Numbered from the stretch's first letter, positions 1 to 7,612 are shown. The stretch is 25,260 nt of DNA from Candidatus Poribacteria bacterium (GCA_016215705.1 JACRIR010000154.1:1-25260), one strand, 5' to 3'. Notes: a model not told the origin generated them from the letters alone. A program made the numbers and translations.

Positions 1-15
1 GTGTCCCCGAATTGG
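1..15. repeat. Partial REP-like palindrome (right arm only)
   Basis: The window begins with GTGTCCCCGAAT, identical to part of the right arm of the complete REP-like hairpin at 5934-5976. Only this half lies in the window; the left arm would be upstream of base 1. It sits just beyond the 3' end of surE, so like the other copies it occupies an intergenic spacer. The identity over 12 bases is seen directly; membership of the same family is inference. Confidence 0.45.
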
Positions 16-48
16 TTTTCGCCTGCCTCAGATGACAAAGAGAATATC

Positions 49-822
49 TTAAACCGTTATTTCCCAGCGCTTGAGGTCTTCTATTGCGGGGTGGTTGGTA
101 AGGTCAAGGTGAACGGGAGTTATCGAAATCTTCTTCTTGCGCACGGCCTCGATGTCGGTTCCGTTACCTTCCGCCCACCGAGGTTCGCCGTTGCCGATCC
201 AGAAATAGGGCCTGCCGCGCGGGTCCACTTTCTCGACAATCACGTCATCATATGCGCGTCTGCCTTGTTTCGTCAGAGCGACACCCTTAATCCTGTCATC
301 GGATAGATTGGGAACGTTCACATTCAGCAGGGTGTCCTTCGGCATTCCTTCCTTGAGCGCTTTTCGACCGAGCTTTGCAGCGAACCTGGCGGCCGTGTCG
401 TAATGGGTTTTCTTTCCTTCCCTGCTTATCGAAACTGCGATTGCGGGCAAGCCCAGGAGAACCGCCTCGAAGGCGGCGGAAACCGTGCCCGAGTACGTGA
501 CATCATCACCCAGATTATATCCGAAGTTGATTCCCGAGAAAACAATGGCGGGTTTTTCAGGCAGAAGCCGGTAGTATGCCAGCAGCACGCAATCGGTGGG
601 AGTTCCCTCGACGGCAGTCACCCGGGGCGACATCTGCGTTATCCTCAAAGGGTGATGGAGCGTGAGCGAATGGCCGACGGCGCTTTGCTCGCGTTCCGGC
701 GCGACAATATACACCTCGCCGAGGTCGGTCAGGCTCGCGGCAAGAGCCGCAAGACCGGGGGCCCGGACACCGTCGTCATTGGTGACCAGTATCGTCCTTT
801 TCTTTGTTTTGGCTCTGCTCAT
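49..822 (-). CDS. surE: 5'/3'-nucleotidase SurE
   Basis: A 257-residue protein, the usual SurE length. SurE enzymes are metal-dependent phosphatases that remove phosphate from nucleoside 5'- and 3'-monophosphates in the cytoplasm and are often linked to stationary-phase survival. The N-terminal ILVTNDDG (residues 11-18) carries the aspartate pair that binds the divalent metal. Ser47 in EREQSAVGHS and Asn99 in SGINFGYN match the other metal ligands of the family, and DVTYSGTVSAA (107-117) is a SurE signature. The gene lies 18 bases downstream of the DedA-like gene on the same strand and is probably cotranscribed with it from the promoter at 1564-1593. ATG start; only a weak ribosome site (GGAAA) is visible. 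Assignment is secure. Confidence 0.96.
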   Translation of the reverse strand: MSRAKTKKRTILVTNDDGVRAPGLAALAASLTDLGEVYIVAPEREQSAVGHSLTLHHPLRITQMSPRVTAVEGTPTDCVLLAYYRLLPEKPAIVFSGINFGYNLGDDVTYSGTVSAAFEAVLLGLPAIAVSISREGKKTHYDTAARFAAKLGRKALKEGMPKDTLLNVNVPNLSDDRIKGVALTKQGRRAYDDVIVEKVDPRGRPYFWIGNGEPRWAEGNGTDIEAVRKKKISITPVHLDLTNHPAIEDLKRWEITV

Positions 823-840
823 TTGTTTCCGGAAATTGTC

Positions 841-1482
841 CTACAGCGGTTGTTTTCGATGTCGAAGGAACTCGATGACGCCGGGCAGAATGGAAATGAA
901 AATGATGGCGAAGATGACGACCGAAAAATTGTTTTTGACTATGGGAATGTTACCAAAGAAATAGCCACCCAGAACGAACAGTGCGACCCATCCGCTTCCT
1001 CCCGTCACATTGTACACAATGAATGTTCTGTAATTCATGCTGCCGATTCCGGCTACAAAAGGAGCAAACGTGCGAATGATGGGAACGAATCTGGCCAGAA
1101 TGATCGTCTTCCCGCCGTATCTTTCATAGAATCGGTGGGTTCGGTGAAGATGTTCCTTGTTCAAGAGAAGCGATTTCTCCTTGTTGAAAACTTTCGGGCC
1201 GACGAAGAAACCGGCCCAGTAGTTCACCGTATCGCCGGCGACGGCGGCAACTATCAGAAGAGCCAGGAGCAATCTTACATCGAGCGATCCGATGGCGGCA
1301 AAGGCGCCCACGGCAAAGAGCAGGGAATCACCCGGAAGGAAGGGAGTAACCACTAATCCGGTTTCCATGAAGATCACGGCGAAGAAAATCACATATGTCC
1401 AGTTGCCGAAGTCACGAATAATCGCATCGAGATGTTTATCGAGATGCAGGATGACGTCAACAAAAGTGTGAATCAGTTCCAC
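841..1482 (-). CDS. DedA family membrane protein
   Basis: A 213-residue polytopic inner-membrane protein of the DedA (SNARE-associated/VTT) family. DedA proteins are proton-driven transporters implicated in envelope homeostasis and, in several bacteria, in flipping undecaprenyl phosphate or phosphatidylethanolamine. Diagnostic features are visible: an acidic residue in ETG followed by PFLPGDSLL (E40 and D52) and the arginine-rich segment [25 protein letters not shown] (about 130-154), with R131 and R137 at the positions essential in E. coli DedA proteins. Hydrophobic spans lie near residues 30-62, 70-93, 152-178 and 187-207. The start is GTG at 1482. It is the first gene of a probable dedA-surE unit. 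The specific substrate cannot be read from the sequence. Confidence 0.93.
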   Translation of the reverse strand: MELIHTFVDVILHLDKHLDAIIRDFGNWTYVIFFAVIFMETGLVVTPFLPGDSLLFAVGAFAAIGSLDVRLLLALLIVAAVAGDTVNYWAGFFVGPKVFNKEKSLLLNKEHLHRTHRFYERYGGKTIILARFVPIIRTFAPFVAGIGSMNYRTFIVYNVTGGSGWVALFVLGGYFFGNIPIVKNNFSVVIFAIIFISILPGVIEFLRHRKQPL

Positions 1483-1563
1483 GAATTGAGCCTGACTGCC
1501 TTTCGAACCTTTGGTGAACCAGAGCTTGAACCCACATGAAACGCCTGTTACGAAATCGCCTTC

Positions 1564-1593
1564 ATTTTAGCATATGAACGAATCAAATGGCAA
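1564..1593 (-). promoter_or_regulatory. Sigma-70-type promoter for dedA-surE
   Basis: On the minus strand TTGCCA (1588-1593) is followed after 18 bases by TAAAAT (1564-1569). Each hexamer matches the consensus at five of six positions. Predicted transcription starts near 1557, about 75 bases before the DedA GTG start. It lies in the spacer upstream of the first gene of the unit, which supports it. Confidence 0.6.
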
Positions 1594-1607
1594 AGATTGG
1601 GGACGGA

Positions 1608-2915
1608 TCATTCACCGGATTTCATTCTCTCGACCACTCTGTCGGTATCAGCCGCGACGTGACGCGCGCCCATGAGATAGAAGACGCCGCTGAGCGCCAT
1701 CGCGACCGGCATGGTTATCAGCAGGGCAAAGAGCAGGTTCGTCTTGTCAGAAACGTGTCCTATCACGGTCGGCGAGAACACGTCGCCGAGCGCATGGATA
1801 AGGAAGATGTTTATCGAGAAGGCGGTCACTCGCATTTTAGGCATCGTCACGTTGATGAGTATTGCGTTGGCCGGACCCGTGTTGAGAAAGAGGAAGAACT
1901 CGGCGCAAAATACCGACAGCCAGCACAGAAGCGGCGCATGCGCATACACGGCTGCGACGGTGAATGGCACGCTCAGGAGCATACCGACGCCTGAGACCGT
2001 GAAGTAGGCGCTCTTGTAGCGTGTCTGCAACTTGTCGGCAAGCCAACCACCGAAGAAGGTGCCGATGATGCCGGCGGCCAATGTGGCTATGCCGATGTAC
2101 CTGTCGGCGCTCGCCAGTTCGATTCCTCTGACGCGATAGAAGTACATGGGCATCCATGCCGACAGCCCGCCTGTCGCAAATGTCATCAGGATCATTCCCA
2201 ACGTGTCATACACATACGACTTGTTGAACCATAATTCTCCGTAAGCCTTCAGCGGAATTCTGGTGCTCAAATACTGCGAGAGCTCGGCGTCGCTGACCTC
2301 TTCGCTTTGGCCACGGACCGGCTCCTTTATGAAGAAAATCGCAAGCGCCATCAGCAAGCCCGGCAGGCCGACCATGAGGAAGGCCATCCGCCAGCCGAAG
2401 CGTATTCCGAGTTCTCCTCCAAGAATGTACCCGAGGGCGTAACCGACCGGTATCGCGACATAGAAGAATGAAAGCATCTTCGAGCGACTCTGACGCGGAT
2501 ACAGGTCCGTGATTATCGTGGGCGCGACGGTGGCATAGCTGGCTTCGCCAACGCCAAGTACCATCCTCAACGAGAAAAGCTGGACGAAATTGCGCGCAAG
2601 CGCCGAAGCCGCCGTGGAAACGCTCCACACCGCCACTCCAATTCCGGCGATCCATTTGCGCACATAACGGTCGCCCAGCCAGCCGAACGGGGGAGAGAAA
2701 CACATATAAGCTATCATGAAGGCGGAGACCACCAATCCCACCTTCGTGTCGGAAAGAGTCCACTCCTCCTTGATGAGGGGCAGCATGCCGTTGAGCACGC
2801 TGCGGTCAAGGTAGTTCAGCAGGTTCATGGCGGACAGGATAGCAAGAGTCGCATGCGCCATTCTGCCCGGCTTGACGCGGCTTGCGGCTGACTTTGGAGA
2901 GGTTGAAGATGTCAT
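1608..2915 (-). CDS. MFS transporter, spinster-like
   Basis: A 435-residue major facilitator superfamily permease with about twelve hydrophobic helices. TM1 carries NYLDRSVLN (residues 34-42), the acidic-basic pair typical of the spinster/Spns-like group. The loop between TM2 and TM3 carries motif A as GWLGDRYVRK (78-87), and RMVLGVGEASY (117-127) corresponds to the conserved TM4 region. The second half contains a related loop, FGGWLADKLQTR. Spns relatives move lipids or organic anions, but the substrate here is unknown. The first 18 residues are polar and basic, and Met19 is a possible alternative start. No strong ribosome site is visible because the leader is occupied by a 7-base repeat array (2924-3001). 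Transcription probably comes from 3073-3102, leaving a leader of about 150 bases. Confidence 0.9.
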   Translation of the reverse strand: MTSSTSPKSAASRVKPGRMAHATLAILSAMNLLNYLDRSVLNGMLPLIKEEWTLSDTKVGLVVSAFMIAYMCFSPPFGWLGDRYVRKWIAGIGVAVWSVSTAASALARNFVQLFSLRMVLGVGEASYATVAPTIITDLYPRQSRSKMLSFFYVAIPVGYALGYILGGELGIRFGWRMAFLMVGLPGLLMALAIFFIKEPVRGQSEEVSDAELSQYLSTRIPLKAYGELWFNKSYVYDTLGMILMTFATGGLSAWMPMYFYRVRGIELASADRYIGIATLAAGIIGTFFGGWLADKLQTRYKSAYFTVSGVGMLLSVPFTVAAVYAHAPLLCWLSVFCAEFFLFLNTGPANAILINVTMPKMRVTAFSINIFLIHALGDVFSPTVIGHVSDKTNLLFALLITMPVAMALSGVFYLMGARHVAADTDRVVERMKSGE

Positions 2916-2923
2916 TATCCGGG

Positions 2924-3001
2924 GTCTCGGGTCTAAAGTCTGGAGTTCGAAGCTTAAAGTTTAAGGTTTAAGGTTTAAGAGTCCAAGGTTCAAGGTCGAG
3001 T
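2924..3001. repeat. Degenerate heptamer array in the MFS leader
   Basis: About eleven consecutive 7-base units can be read on the plus strand: GTCTCGG (2924), GTCTAAA (2931), GTCTGGA (2938), GTTCGAA (2945), GCTTAAA (2952), GTTTAAG three times perfectly (2959-2979), one inserted A (2980), then GTCCAAG (2981), GTTCAAG (2988) and GTCGAGT (2995). The phase is kept apart from the single insertion. The array begins nine bases upstream of the MFS start codon and lies inside its predicted mRNA leader. Copy number changes here could alter expression. It resembles the short heptanucleotide tandem repeats known from some bacteria, such as the STRRs of cyanobacteria. Confidence 0.8.
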
Positions 3002-3072
3002 CATGTGATTGCGTCATGTTGCGCCTCTACGGCCATCCAAAGTGTGCATAGGATACTTCAGATGAGCGCCGC

Positions 3073-3102
3073 ATTCTAACATCATACCGTAAATGGAGTC
3101 AA
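3073..3102 (-). promoter_or_regulatory. Sigma-70-type promoter for the MFS gene
   Basis: Minus strand TTGACT (3097-3102), an 18-base spacer and TAGAAT (3073-3078). Each hexamer matches five of six consensus bases. Predicted start of transcription is near 3066, upstream of the heptamer array, so the array would be transcribed. It stands back to back with the promoter at 3125-3154. Confidence 0.65.
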
Positions 3103-3124
3103 ACTCTGCGGGCTGTGATTCCGT

Positions 3125-3154
3125 TTGCCAACGCAATAAGGGTTTTCGTATAAT
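3125..3154 (+). promoter_or_regulatory. Sigma-70-type promoter for the B12 radical SAM gene
   Basis: TTGCCA (3125-3130), 18 bases, then a perfect TATAAT (3149-3154). Predicted transcription start is near 3161, giving a leader of about 60 bases before the GTG at 3221. The divergent -35 elements of this and the MFS promoter are 22 bases apart, so one regulator could affect both. Confidence 0.7.
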
Positions 3155-3220
3155 GCTTCAGTGGAGGCATTCTCTTGAAATAGAAGTCGAAAAGACCCGG
3201 GATGCAGGAAGGGAAAGAGC

Positions 3221-4651
3221 GTGGCATCGGTCCTCTTTATCCAGAACATATTCTTTGAGTTGATAGGAGTCATGTCAATATCGGCCCATCTGAAACACGC
3301 GGGGCACAATGTGGACCTCATCATTGAGAACGATCCCGGACGGGTCATCCGATATATGCGTGGCAGGAACAGGCCCGACATAGTTGCGTTTTCGGCGGTG
3401 ACAGGACAACACAAGACCGTTTTGGAAATCGCCGGGGCCATAAAGGAGTCGTTCGGTCCCATCCCAATCGTCGTCGGCGGCGCACATCCCACTTTTTTCC
3501 CTGAAATCATCAAGGAGGAGGGCATCGATATCATTTGCCGGGGAGAGGGCGAGGAAGCGATGACGGAACTGGCGGACAGGCTCGATGGAGGGGCTGGTAT
3601 CGCTCAGGGCGGCTCCGAGAACATACAGAACCTTTGGGTGAAGACCGGCGACAAACTGAGCAAGAACGAAGTCAGACCGCTGATTGAAGACCTCGATTCA
3701 CTTCCGTTTCCCGACCGCACAGTCTATGCGAAATATGCCTATCTCGCCGCACATCCGGTAAGACGCTTCATGAGCGGGCGCGGCTGTCCGTATGAATGCA
3801 GTTTTTGCTTTAATCACGCTCAAAAGAAGCTTTATGCCGGGAAGGGAAGGTTTGTGCGCATGCGCAGCGCGCAAAACGTGCTCGATGAGATAACCAAGGT
3901 CGCGCGCGAATATCCGACGATGAAGAGGGTCAAGTTCGAGGATGACACGTTTACTCTGAGCAAACGGTGGACAATGGATTTTCTCGCAAGATATCGGACC
4001 CGGACGGACATGTCTTTCGCTTGTTATTCAAGAGCCGACTGCGTGGACGACGAGCTTGCGCGCGCTCTCAAGGAGGCAGGGTGTGACCGTCTGGATTTTG
4101 GTCTTGAGAGCGGCGACGAGCGGATCAGGAACGAAATCCTGAACAAGAGGCTAACGGATGAGCAAATAATCCGGGCGGCCGAGGTCCTGCGCCGGAACGG
4201 TGTGCCGTTCGGCACAGCAAACATGTTTGGTCTTCCCGGTGAGACATTCGAGGAGGCGCTCAAGACTGTAAACCTGAATCGCAGGATCAGACCTCATGAC
4301 GTATGGGGCGCGGTGTTCCAGCCTTATCCGGGCACCGAGTGCGGTCGGTACGTGCTCGAGAAGGGATACTGCAAGGAATTGAGCGTTGATGACATCAAGA
4401 GCGACTATCAGACCGGCACCCTGCTGGTTCAGAAAGACATCCGAAAAGTCGTGAACCTCCACAAGTTCTTCTATCTTTTTGTCATGTTCCCGATTACGAT
4501 GAAACTGATATTACCCCTGCTTTCGCTCCCGGGTAATCGACTCTTTACGCTCGCCCATAGGATGCTCTATTTCCTGGGTTATGCCACACGGACAAAGAGC
4601 GGCTTTGCGCAGATACTCAAGGACATCCGCGCGGCAATGAAATACCGGTAG
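3221..4651 (+). CDS. B12-binding domain radical SAM protein
   Basis: A 476-residue class B-type radical SAM enzyme. Residues 1-125 form a Rossmann-like cobalamin-binding domain (VLFIQNIFFELIG, then IPIVVGGAHPTFFPE at 81-95 and ICRGEGEEA). The radical SAM core follows, with the [4Fe-4S] motif GRGCPYECSFCFN (C189, C193, C196), a downstream FEDDTF strand, and LDFGLESGDERIRNEILNK (291-309), typical of the family. The C-terminal 120 residues resemble the tail of other B12 radical SAM proteins and contain a hydrophobic stretch near 418-440. Members methylate unreactive carbons or rearrange rings in lipids, pigments and natural products, but neighbours give no hint of the substrate. The GTG start is supported by the purine-rich AGGAAGGGAAAG just upstream. 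It appears monocistronic. Confidence 0.93.
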   Translation: MASVLFIQNIFFELIGVMSISAHLKHAGHNVDLIIENDPGRVIRYMRGRNRPDIVAFSAVTGQHKTVLEIAGAIKESFGPIPIVVGGAHPTFFPEIIKEEGIDIICRGEGEEAMTELADRLDGGAGIAQGGSENIQNLWVKTGDKLSKNEVRPLIEDLDSLPFPDRTVYAKYAYLAAHPVRRFMSGRGCPYECSFCFNHAQKKLYAGKGRFVRMRSAQNVLDEITKVAREYPTMKRVKFEDDTFTLSKRWTMDFLARYRTRTDMSFACYSRADCVDDELARALKEAGCDRLDFGLESGDERIRNEILNKRLTDEQIIRAAEVLRRNGVPFGTANMFGLPGETFEEALKTVNLNRRIRPHDVWGAVFQPYPGTECGRYVLEKGYCKELSVDDIKSDYQTGTLLVQKDIRKVVNLHKFFYLFVMFPITMKLILPLLSLPGNRLFTLAHRMLYFLGYATRTKSGFAQILKDIRAAMKYR

Positions 4652-4672
4652 GTCCTGCGTCTTCCCGCACGC

Positions 4673-4700
4673 TTGACATCGCGGATAGGAATGTTATAGA
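4673..4700 (+). promoter_or_regulatory. Sigma-70-type promoter for the acyl-CoA dehydrogenase gene
   Basis: A perfect -35 TTGACA (4673-4678), a 16-base spacer and TATAGA (4695-4700). Predicted transcription start is near 4707, about 55 bases before the preferred GTG start at 4762. Confidence 0.6.
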
Positions 4701-4735
4701 TTTTACCCGACACCCCATCAAGCCATTAATGCGCA

Positions 4736-4753
4736 ATCACGAGTCAAGAACGG
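4736..4753. repeat. Possible short heptamer tract before acyl-CoA dehydrogenase
   Basis: AATCACG, AGTCAAG and AACGGG can be read as period-7 units immediately before the ribosome site. The 9-mer TCACGAGTC inside it recurs in the heptamer array at 24934-24961. Only two to three units are visible, so this is the weakest member of the set. Confidence 0.3.
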
Positions 4754-4761
4754 GAGGAGTT

Positions 4762-5916
4762 GTGAGCAAAAAACATCCCATTTTTACGGAAGAACATGAA
4801 ATGCTGCGGCATTCGCTGCGCAGTTTCGTCGAGAAAGAGCTTGCGCCGCATGCGGAGGAATGGGAGAAGCAGGGCGGTTTTCCCCATGGCCGGATTTTCA
4901 AACGGATGGGGGAGCTTGGTTTTCTCGGCCTCAACGTGCCCGAGCAATACGGCGGCTCGAGCGCTGATTTTGTCGCCACTATCGTCTTTACAGAAGAGAT
5001 GGCGCATGCCAAATCGGGCGGAGTGGGGGCCTCACTCGGGCTGCACACGAACATTGCGCTGCCATATCTTGCGGAACTCGGGACCGAGGAGCAAAAGCAG
5101 AAGTATCTCGTGCCGGGAGTGAAAGGAGAGATCATCGGGGCGCTTGGAGTAACCGAGCCGGGCGCAGGCTCCGACGTAGGCTCGATCCGCACGAACGCGG
5201 CCAAGGACGGCGATAGCTACGTCATCAACGGAAGCAAGATTTTCATAACCAACGGGGGCATCGCCGACTTTGTCATCCTGGCCGCAAAGACAGATAAAGA
5301 AAGGGGACACGCCGGAATCAGCCTGTTTCTCGTTGACAAGGGAACCCCGGGCTTCACGGTCAGCCGCGATCTCGACAAGCTGGGATGGCGCGCGTGCAAC
5401 ACGGCGGAGCTTGCGTTCGAGGACGTGCGCGTCCCGAAGAGCGCGTTGTTCGGCGAGGAGAATCAGGGTTTCTATAACATCATGATTCATTTTCAGGAGG
5501 AGCGCCTGTACATGGCCGCGGGCGCGGTCTGCGAGGCGGAGCAGGCGTTGGAACTGGCGATGGAATACTCCCGGGAGCGAGTGCAGTTTGGCCGTCCGAT
5601 TGCGAAATTCCAGGTTACTCGTCACAAGATAGCCGACATGGCGACCGAGATCGAGGCAGCGCGGCAACTCGTGTACAATTCGATTCGCTTGCACGTCGAG
5701 AAGGAGCCGTGCCAGGTGGAGGTCGCAATGTGCAAGTTGTTCGCGTGCGAGATGGCCAATCGGGTGATAAACCAGGCGCTCCAGATCTTCGGCGGATACG
5801 GCTACATGATGGAATATCCGATACAGCGACTGTGGCGCGACGCGCGCATCGGTCCCATCGGCGGGGGCACTTCCGAAATACAGAGGGAGATTATCGGCCG
5901 GTTGCTGCTGCAGTAG
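4762..5916 (+). CDS. Acyl-CoA dehydrogenase (IVD/LCAD-type catalytic site)
   Basis: An FAD enzyme that desaturates acyl-CoA thioesters at the alpha-beta position and passes electrons to electron-transfer flavoprotein. An ATG at 4729 is in frame, but GTG at 4762 is preferred because GGGAGGAG lies at 4752-4759; this gives 384 residues, the normal family length. In numbering from 4729, VTEPGAGSDVGSIRT (141-155) and FITNGGIADF are FAD and substrate signatures, and GGYGYMMEYPIQRLWRDARI (355-374) is the C-terminal signature. At the position of the medium-chain enzyme's catalytic Glu (before GT in IGGGTSEIQ) there is Gly. HFQEERLYMA instead supplies Glu258, where isovaleryl- and long-chain enzymes keep their base. 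A branched, aromatic or long acyl substrate is therefore plausible. It precedes the enoyl-CoA hydratase gene. Confidence 0.95.
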   Translation: MSKKHPIFTEEHEMLRHSLRSFVEKELAPHAEEWEKQGGFPHGRIFKRMGELGFLGLNVPEQYGGSSADFVATIVFTEEMAHAKSGGVGASLGLHTNIALPYLAELGTEEQKQKYLVPGVKGEIIGALGVTEPGAGSDVGSIRTNAAKDGDSYVINGSKIFITNGGIADFVILAAKTDKERGHAGISLFLVDKGTPGFTVSRDLDKLGWRACNTAELAFEDVRVPKSALFGEENQGFYNIMIHFQEERLYMAAGAVCEAEQALELAMEYSRERVQFGRPIAKFQVTRHKIADMATEIEAARQLVYNSIRLHVEKEPCQVEVAMCKLFACEMANRVINQALQIFGGYGYMMEYPIQRLWRDARIGPIGGGTSEIQREIIGRLLLQ

Positions 5917-5933
5917 CCGGGCCGGAAGCGGCA

Positions 5934-5976
5934 GCATATTCGGGGGCGCCATGCCGCATGGTGTCCCCGAATATGC
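5934..5976. repeat. REP-like palindrome, complete copy
   Basis: A 20-base-pair stem: left arm 5934-5953 (GCATATTCGGGGGCGCCATG), loop CCG (5954-5956), right arm 5957-5976. All positions pair, two of them as G-U in RNA. It lies between the stop of the acyl-CoA dehydrogenase and the hydratase gene, with no T-run after it, so it is not a standard intrinsic terminator; it could stabilise the upstream mRNA. A related copy with the same CCATG-CCG-CATG core is at 9891-9927, and a fragment is at the left edge. Confidence 0.85.
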
Positions 5977-6059
5977 GCTGCATCGTATCCTCCGAGCAAG
6001 CGCGGGGTTGTTTGAGGCGGCAAGTCCAGCCATTTGATTAAGAGACAAGGAGGAGTTTC

Positions 6060-6854
6060 ATGGCGATTGACTACGTGAAGAAGGACAAGATTGCGTACAT
6101 TACGCTCAACCGGCCTGAAGCGCGTAATGCGCTGGATCCGGACACGCTCGAGACCCTTGGCAAAACGTGGATGGACTTCCGCGACGATTCCTCCGTTCTC
6201 GTGGCGATCATAACCGGCGTCGGCAACTCGTTCTGCGCGGGCGCCGACCTCGGTACGCTGATACCACGCATCACGGGCTCTCCCGATGGTCTCGCGGGCC
6301 TGGTAAAAGGGGAAATGGCCCAGACATTCCAGTCGGCGCTCTTGCGGCAATTCGAGATATGGAAGCCGATTGTCGCGGCAGTCAATGGTTTTTGCATTGC
6401 GGGCGGCCTCGAGATGCTGCTGGGGATGGACATTCGAATCGCCTCCGAAAACGCCTTTTTCGCCATTCAGGAGCCGAGATGGGGCATCTTTCCGGCCGGT
6501 GGGTCCACCGTTCGGCTGCCGAGGCAGGTGCCGTTCTGCAAGGCGATGGAGATTCTTCTGACCGGCGAGAAAATGGACGCAAAAGAGGCCCATCGGATCG
6601 GACTGGTCAATTACGTGGTCCCACAACAAGAATTGATGTCCACCGCCGAGAAGATTGCACGGCGGATTGCTGACAACGGTCCGCTGGCGGTGAGCGCCAT
6701 AAAGAAATCGGTCATCGAGTGTCTGAGCATGTCGCTTCCGGATGCGTTTGAGCACGAGATAGAGCTTGCAACTCCCGTGTTCAAGTCGGAAGACGCGATC
6801 GAGGGGCCGATGGCGTTCATGCAGAAGCGCAAGCCGGAGTTCAAGGGCAGATAA
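6060..6854 (+). CDS. Enoyl-CoA hydratase/isomerase (crotonase family)
   Basis: A 264-residue crotonase-fold enzyme that adds water across the double bond of 2-enoyl-CoA, the step after acyl-CoA dehydrogenation. The CoA and oxyanion-hole segments are FCAGADLG (58-65) and VNGFCIAGGLEMLLGMDIRIAS (108-129). Both catalytic glutamates of true hydratases are present: Glu118 in GGLEM and Glu138 in FAIQEPRWGIFPAGGST, matching Glu144 and Glu164 of rat crotonase. That favours hydratase over a dehalogenase or isomerase. Length is typical and the C-terminal helix region (PLAVSAIKKSV) is intact. AAGGAGG lies about six bases before the ATG. The gene follows acyl-CoA dehydrogenase by 143 bases containing the REP hairpin. 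The acyl substrate is not evident. Confidence 0.94.
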   Translation: MAIDYVKKDKIAYITLNRPEARNALDPDTLETLGKTWMDFRDDSSVLVAIITGVGNSFCAGADLGTLIPRITGSPDGLAGLVKGEMAQTFQSALLRQFEIWKPIVAAVNGFCIAGGLEMLLGMDIRIASENAFFAIQEPRWGIFPAGGSTVRLPRQVPFCKAMEILLTGEKMDAKEAHRIGLVNYVVPQQELMSTAEKIARRIADNGPLAVSAIKKSVIECLSMSLPDAFEHEIELATPVFKSEDAIEGPMAFMQKRKPEFKGR

Positions 6855-6872
6855 GAGCCGGAAGTAAAGATG

Positions 6873-6993
6873 GTGAAAGGCGAAATGGAGGAATAAGGCG
6901 CCAGTCTCGGGTCAATGAGGAAGCCAAGAAGAAACATCGGTTTTCGGCTTCTGGTTTCGGGATAAAACCGGAAACCAGGAACCGGAGGGCCGA
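6873..6993. repeat. Degenerate heptamer arrays with opposed orientation
   Basis: Two sets of 7-base units lie in the spacer after the hydratase. GTGAAAG and GCGAAAT form a pair at 6874-6887, and GTGAAAGGCGAAA recurs exactly near 21139. Then CGGTTTT (6938), CGGCTTC (6945), TGGTTTC (6952), a GGGATAA turn (6959), and AACCGGA (6966), AACCAGG (6973), AACCGGA (6980). The second half is close to the reverse complement of the first, so the RNA can form two competing hairpins: CGGTTTT (6938-6944) with AAAACCG (6964-6970), or CTGGTTTC (6951-6958) with GAAACCAG (6971-6978). No U-tract follows. Confidence 0.65.
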
Positions 6994-7026
6994 AATCAAC
7001 TTTTCCGGAGGTGAGGGAGCACATAC

Positions 7027-7527
7027 ATGAACTGGCGGGAAGAGATCAAGAAGTTCATAGTTCGCAGGAGCGAGACGGGCGATGCGCGCTCATACGTGGA
7101 CGTTAAAGGCATGATTGGCAGGCCCGACCTGCTCTTCTCCGTTGTTGCCGAAATCGGCGAGCTTATCTTGAGGAAGCATTCCGAGATCAAGGCGATCGGT
7201 TCGCACGGCGTCGGCGGCACCTTCCTTATCGGCCCAACCATACTATATGTTTACGACCACTGGTTCAACGTGAACGGCTTTTTCGTGCGGCTTGACGCGA
7301 GAGAGAACGGCTCGCATCATGCCATCGAGGGTTGTGTTGAAAAGGGCTCGCGCGTGCTTCTTATTGACGATCTGATCGAGACCGGCAACTCGAGCCTTAA
7401 GGCACGGGACATCCTGGTAGCTCACGGATGCCAGATGGACGGAATCGTCGTGGTCGTAGACCTCAGCAATGGCGACAATGCATGCACACGCGCCGGCATC
7501 AAAGTCGAGCCGCTGACTACGCTGTGA
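7027..7527 (+). CDS. Phosphoribosyltransferase, orotate PRTase-like
   Basis: A 166-residue type I phosphoribosyltransferase. The PRPP-binding signature RVLLIDDLIETGNSS (109-123) closely follows the orotate phosphoribosyltransferase pattern, and the preceding IEGCVEKG also looks PyrE-like. The protein is shorter than a usual PyrE (about 200 residues or more), mostly in the N-terminal hood, so the base it transfers is uncertain; a divergent orotate enzyme or an orphan PRTase are both possible. A strong ribosome site, GGAGGTGAGGGAG, lies just before the ATG. It follows the hydratase gene on the same strand with a 172-base spacer, so cotranscription with the beta-oxidation genes is possible but unproven. 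Its 3' end faces the Crp/Fnr gene. Confidence 0.8.
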   Translation: MNWREEIKKFIVRRSETGDARSYVDVKGMIGRPDLLFSVVAEIGELILRKHSEIKAIGSHGVGGTFLIGPTILYVYDHWFNVNGFFVRLDARENGSHHAIEGCVEKGSRVLLIDDLIETGNSSLKARDILVAHGCQMDGIVVVVDLSNGDNACTRAGIKVEPLTTL

Positions 7528-7612
7528 GAGAAGTCTTTAGGCGAACCGCACCCCTCGCGCCTGACTGTGCGCTATCTTCGATGCGAGATGTTCCGCCCAT
7601 TCCTTATGGAGT

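Noticed and set aside
403-1356. 317-codon plus-strand open frame
   Set aside because: Antisense to surE and dedA, both with clear family motifs. The translation is rich in charged and low-complexity residues with no recognisable domain.
5032-6048. 338-codon minus-strand open frame, with a similar one at 5802-6755
   Set aside because: Opposite to the acyl-CoA dehydrogenase and hydratase genes. The proteins are arginine/histidine-rich shadows, and one crosses the REP hairpin.
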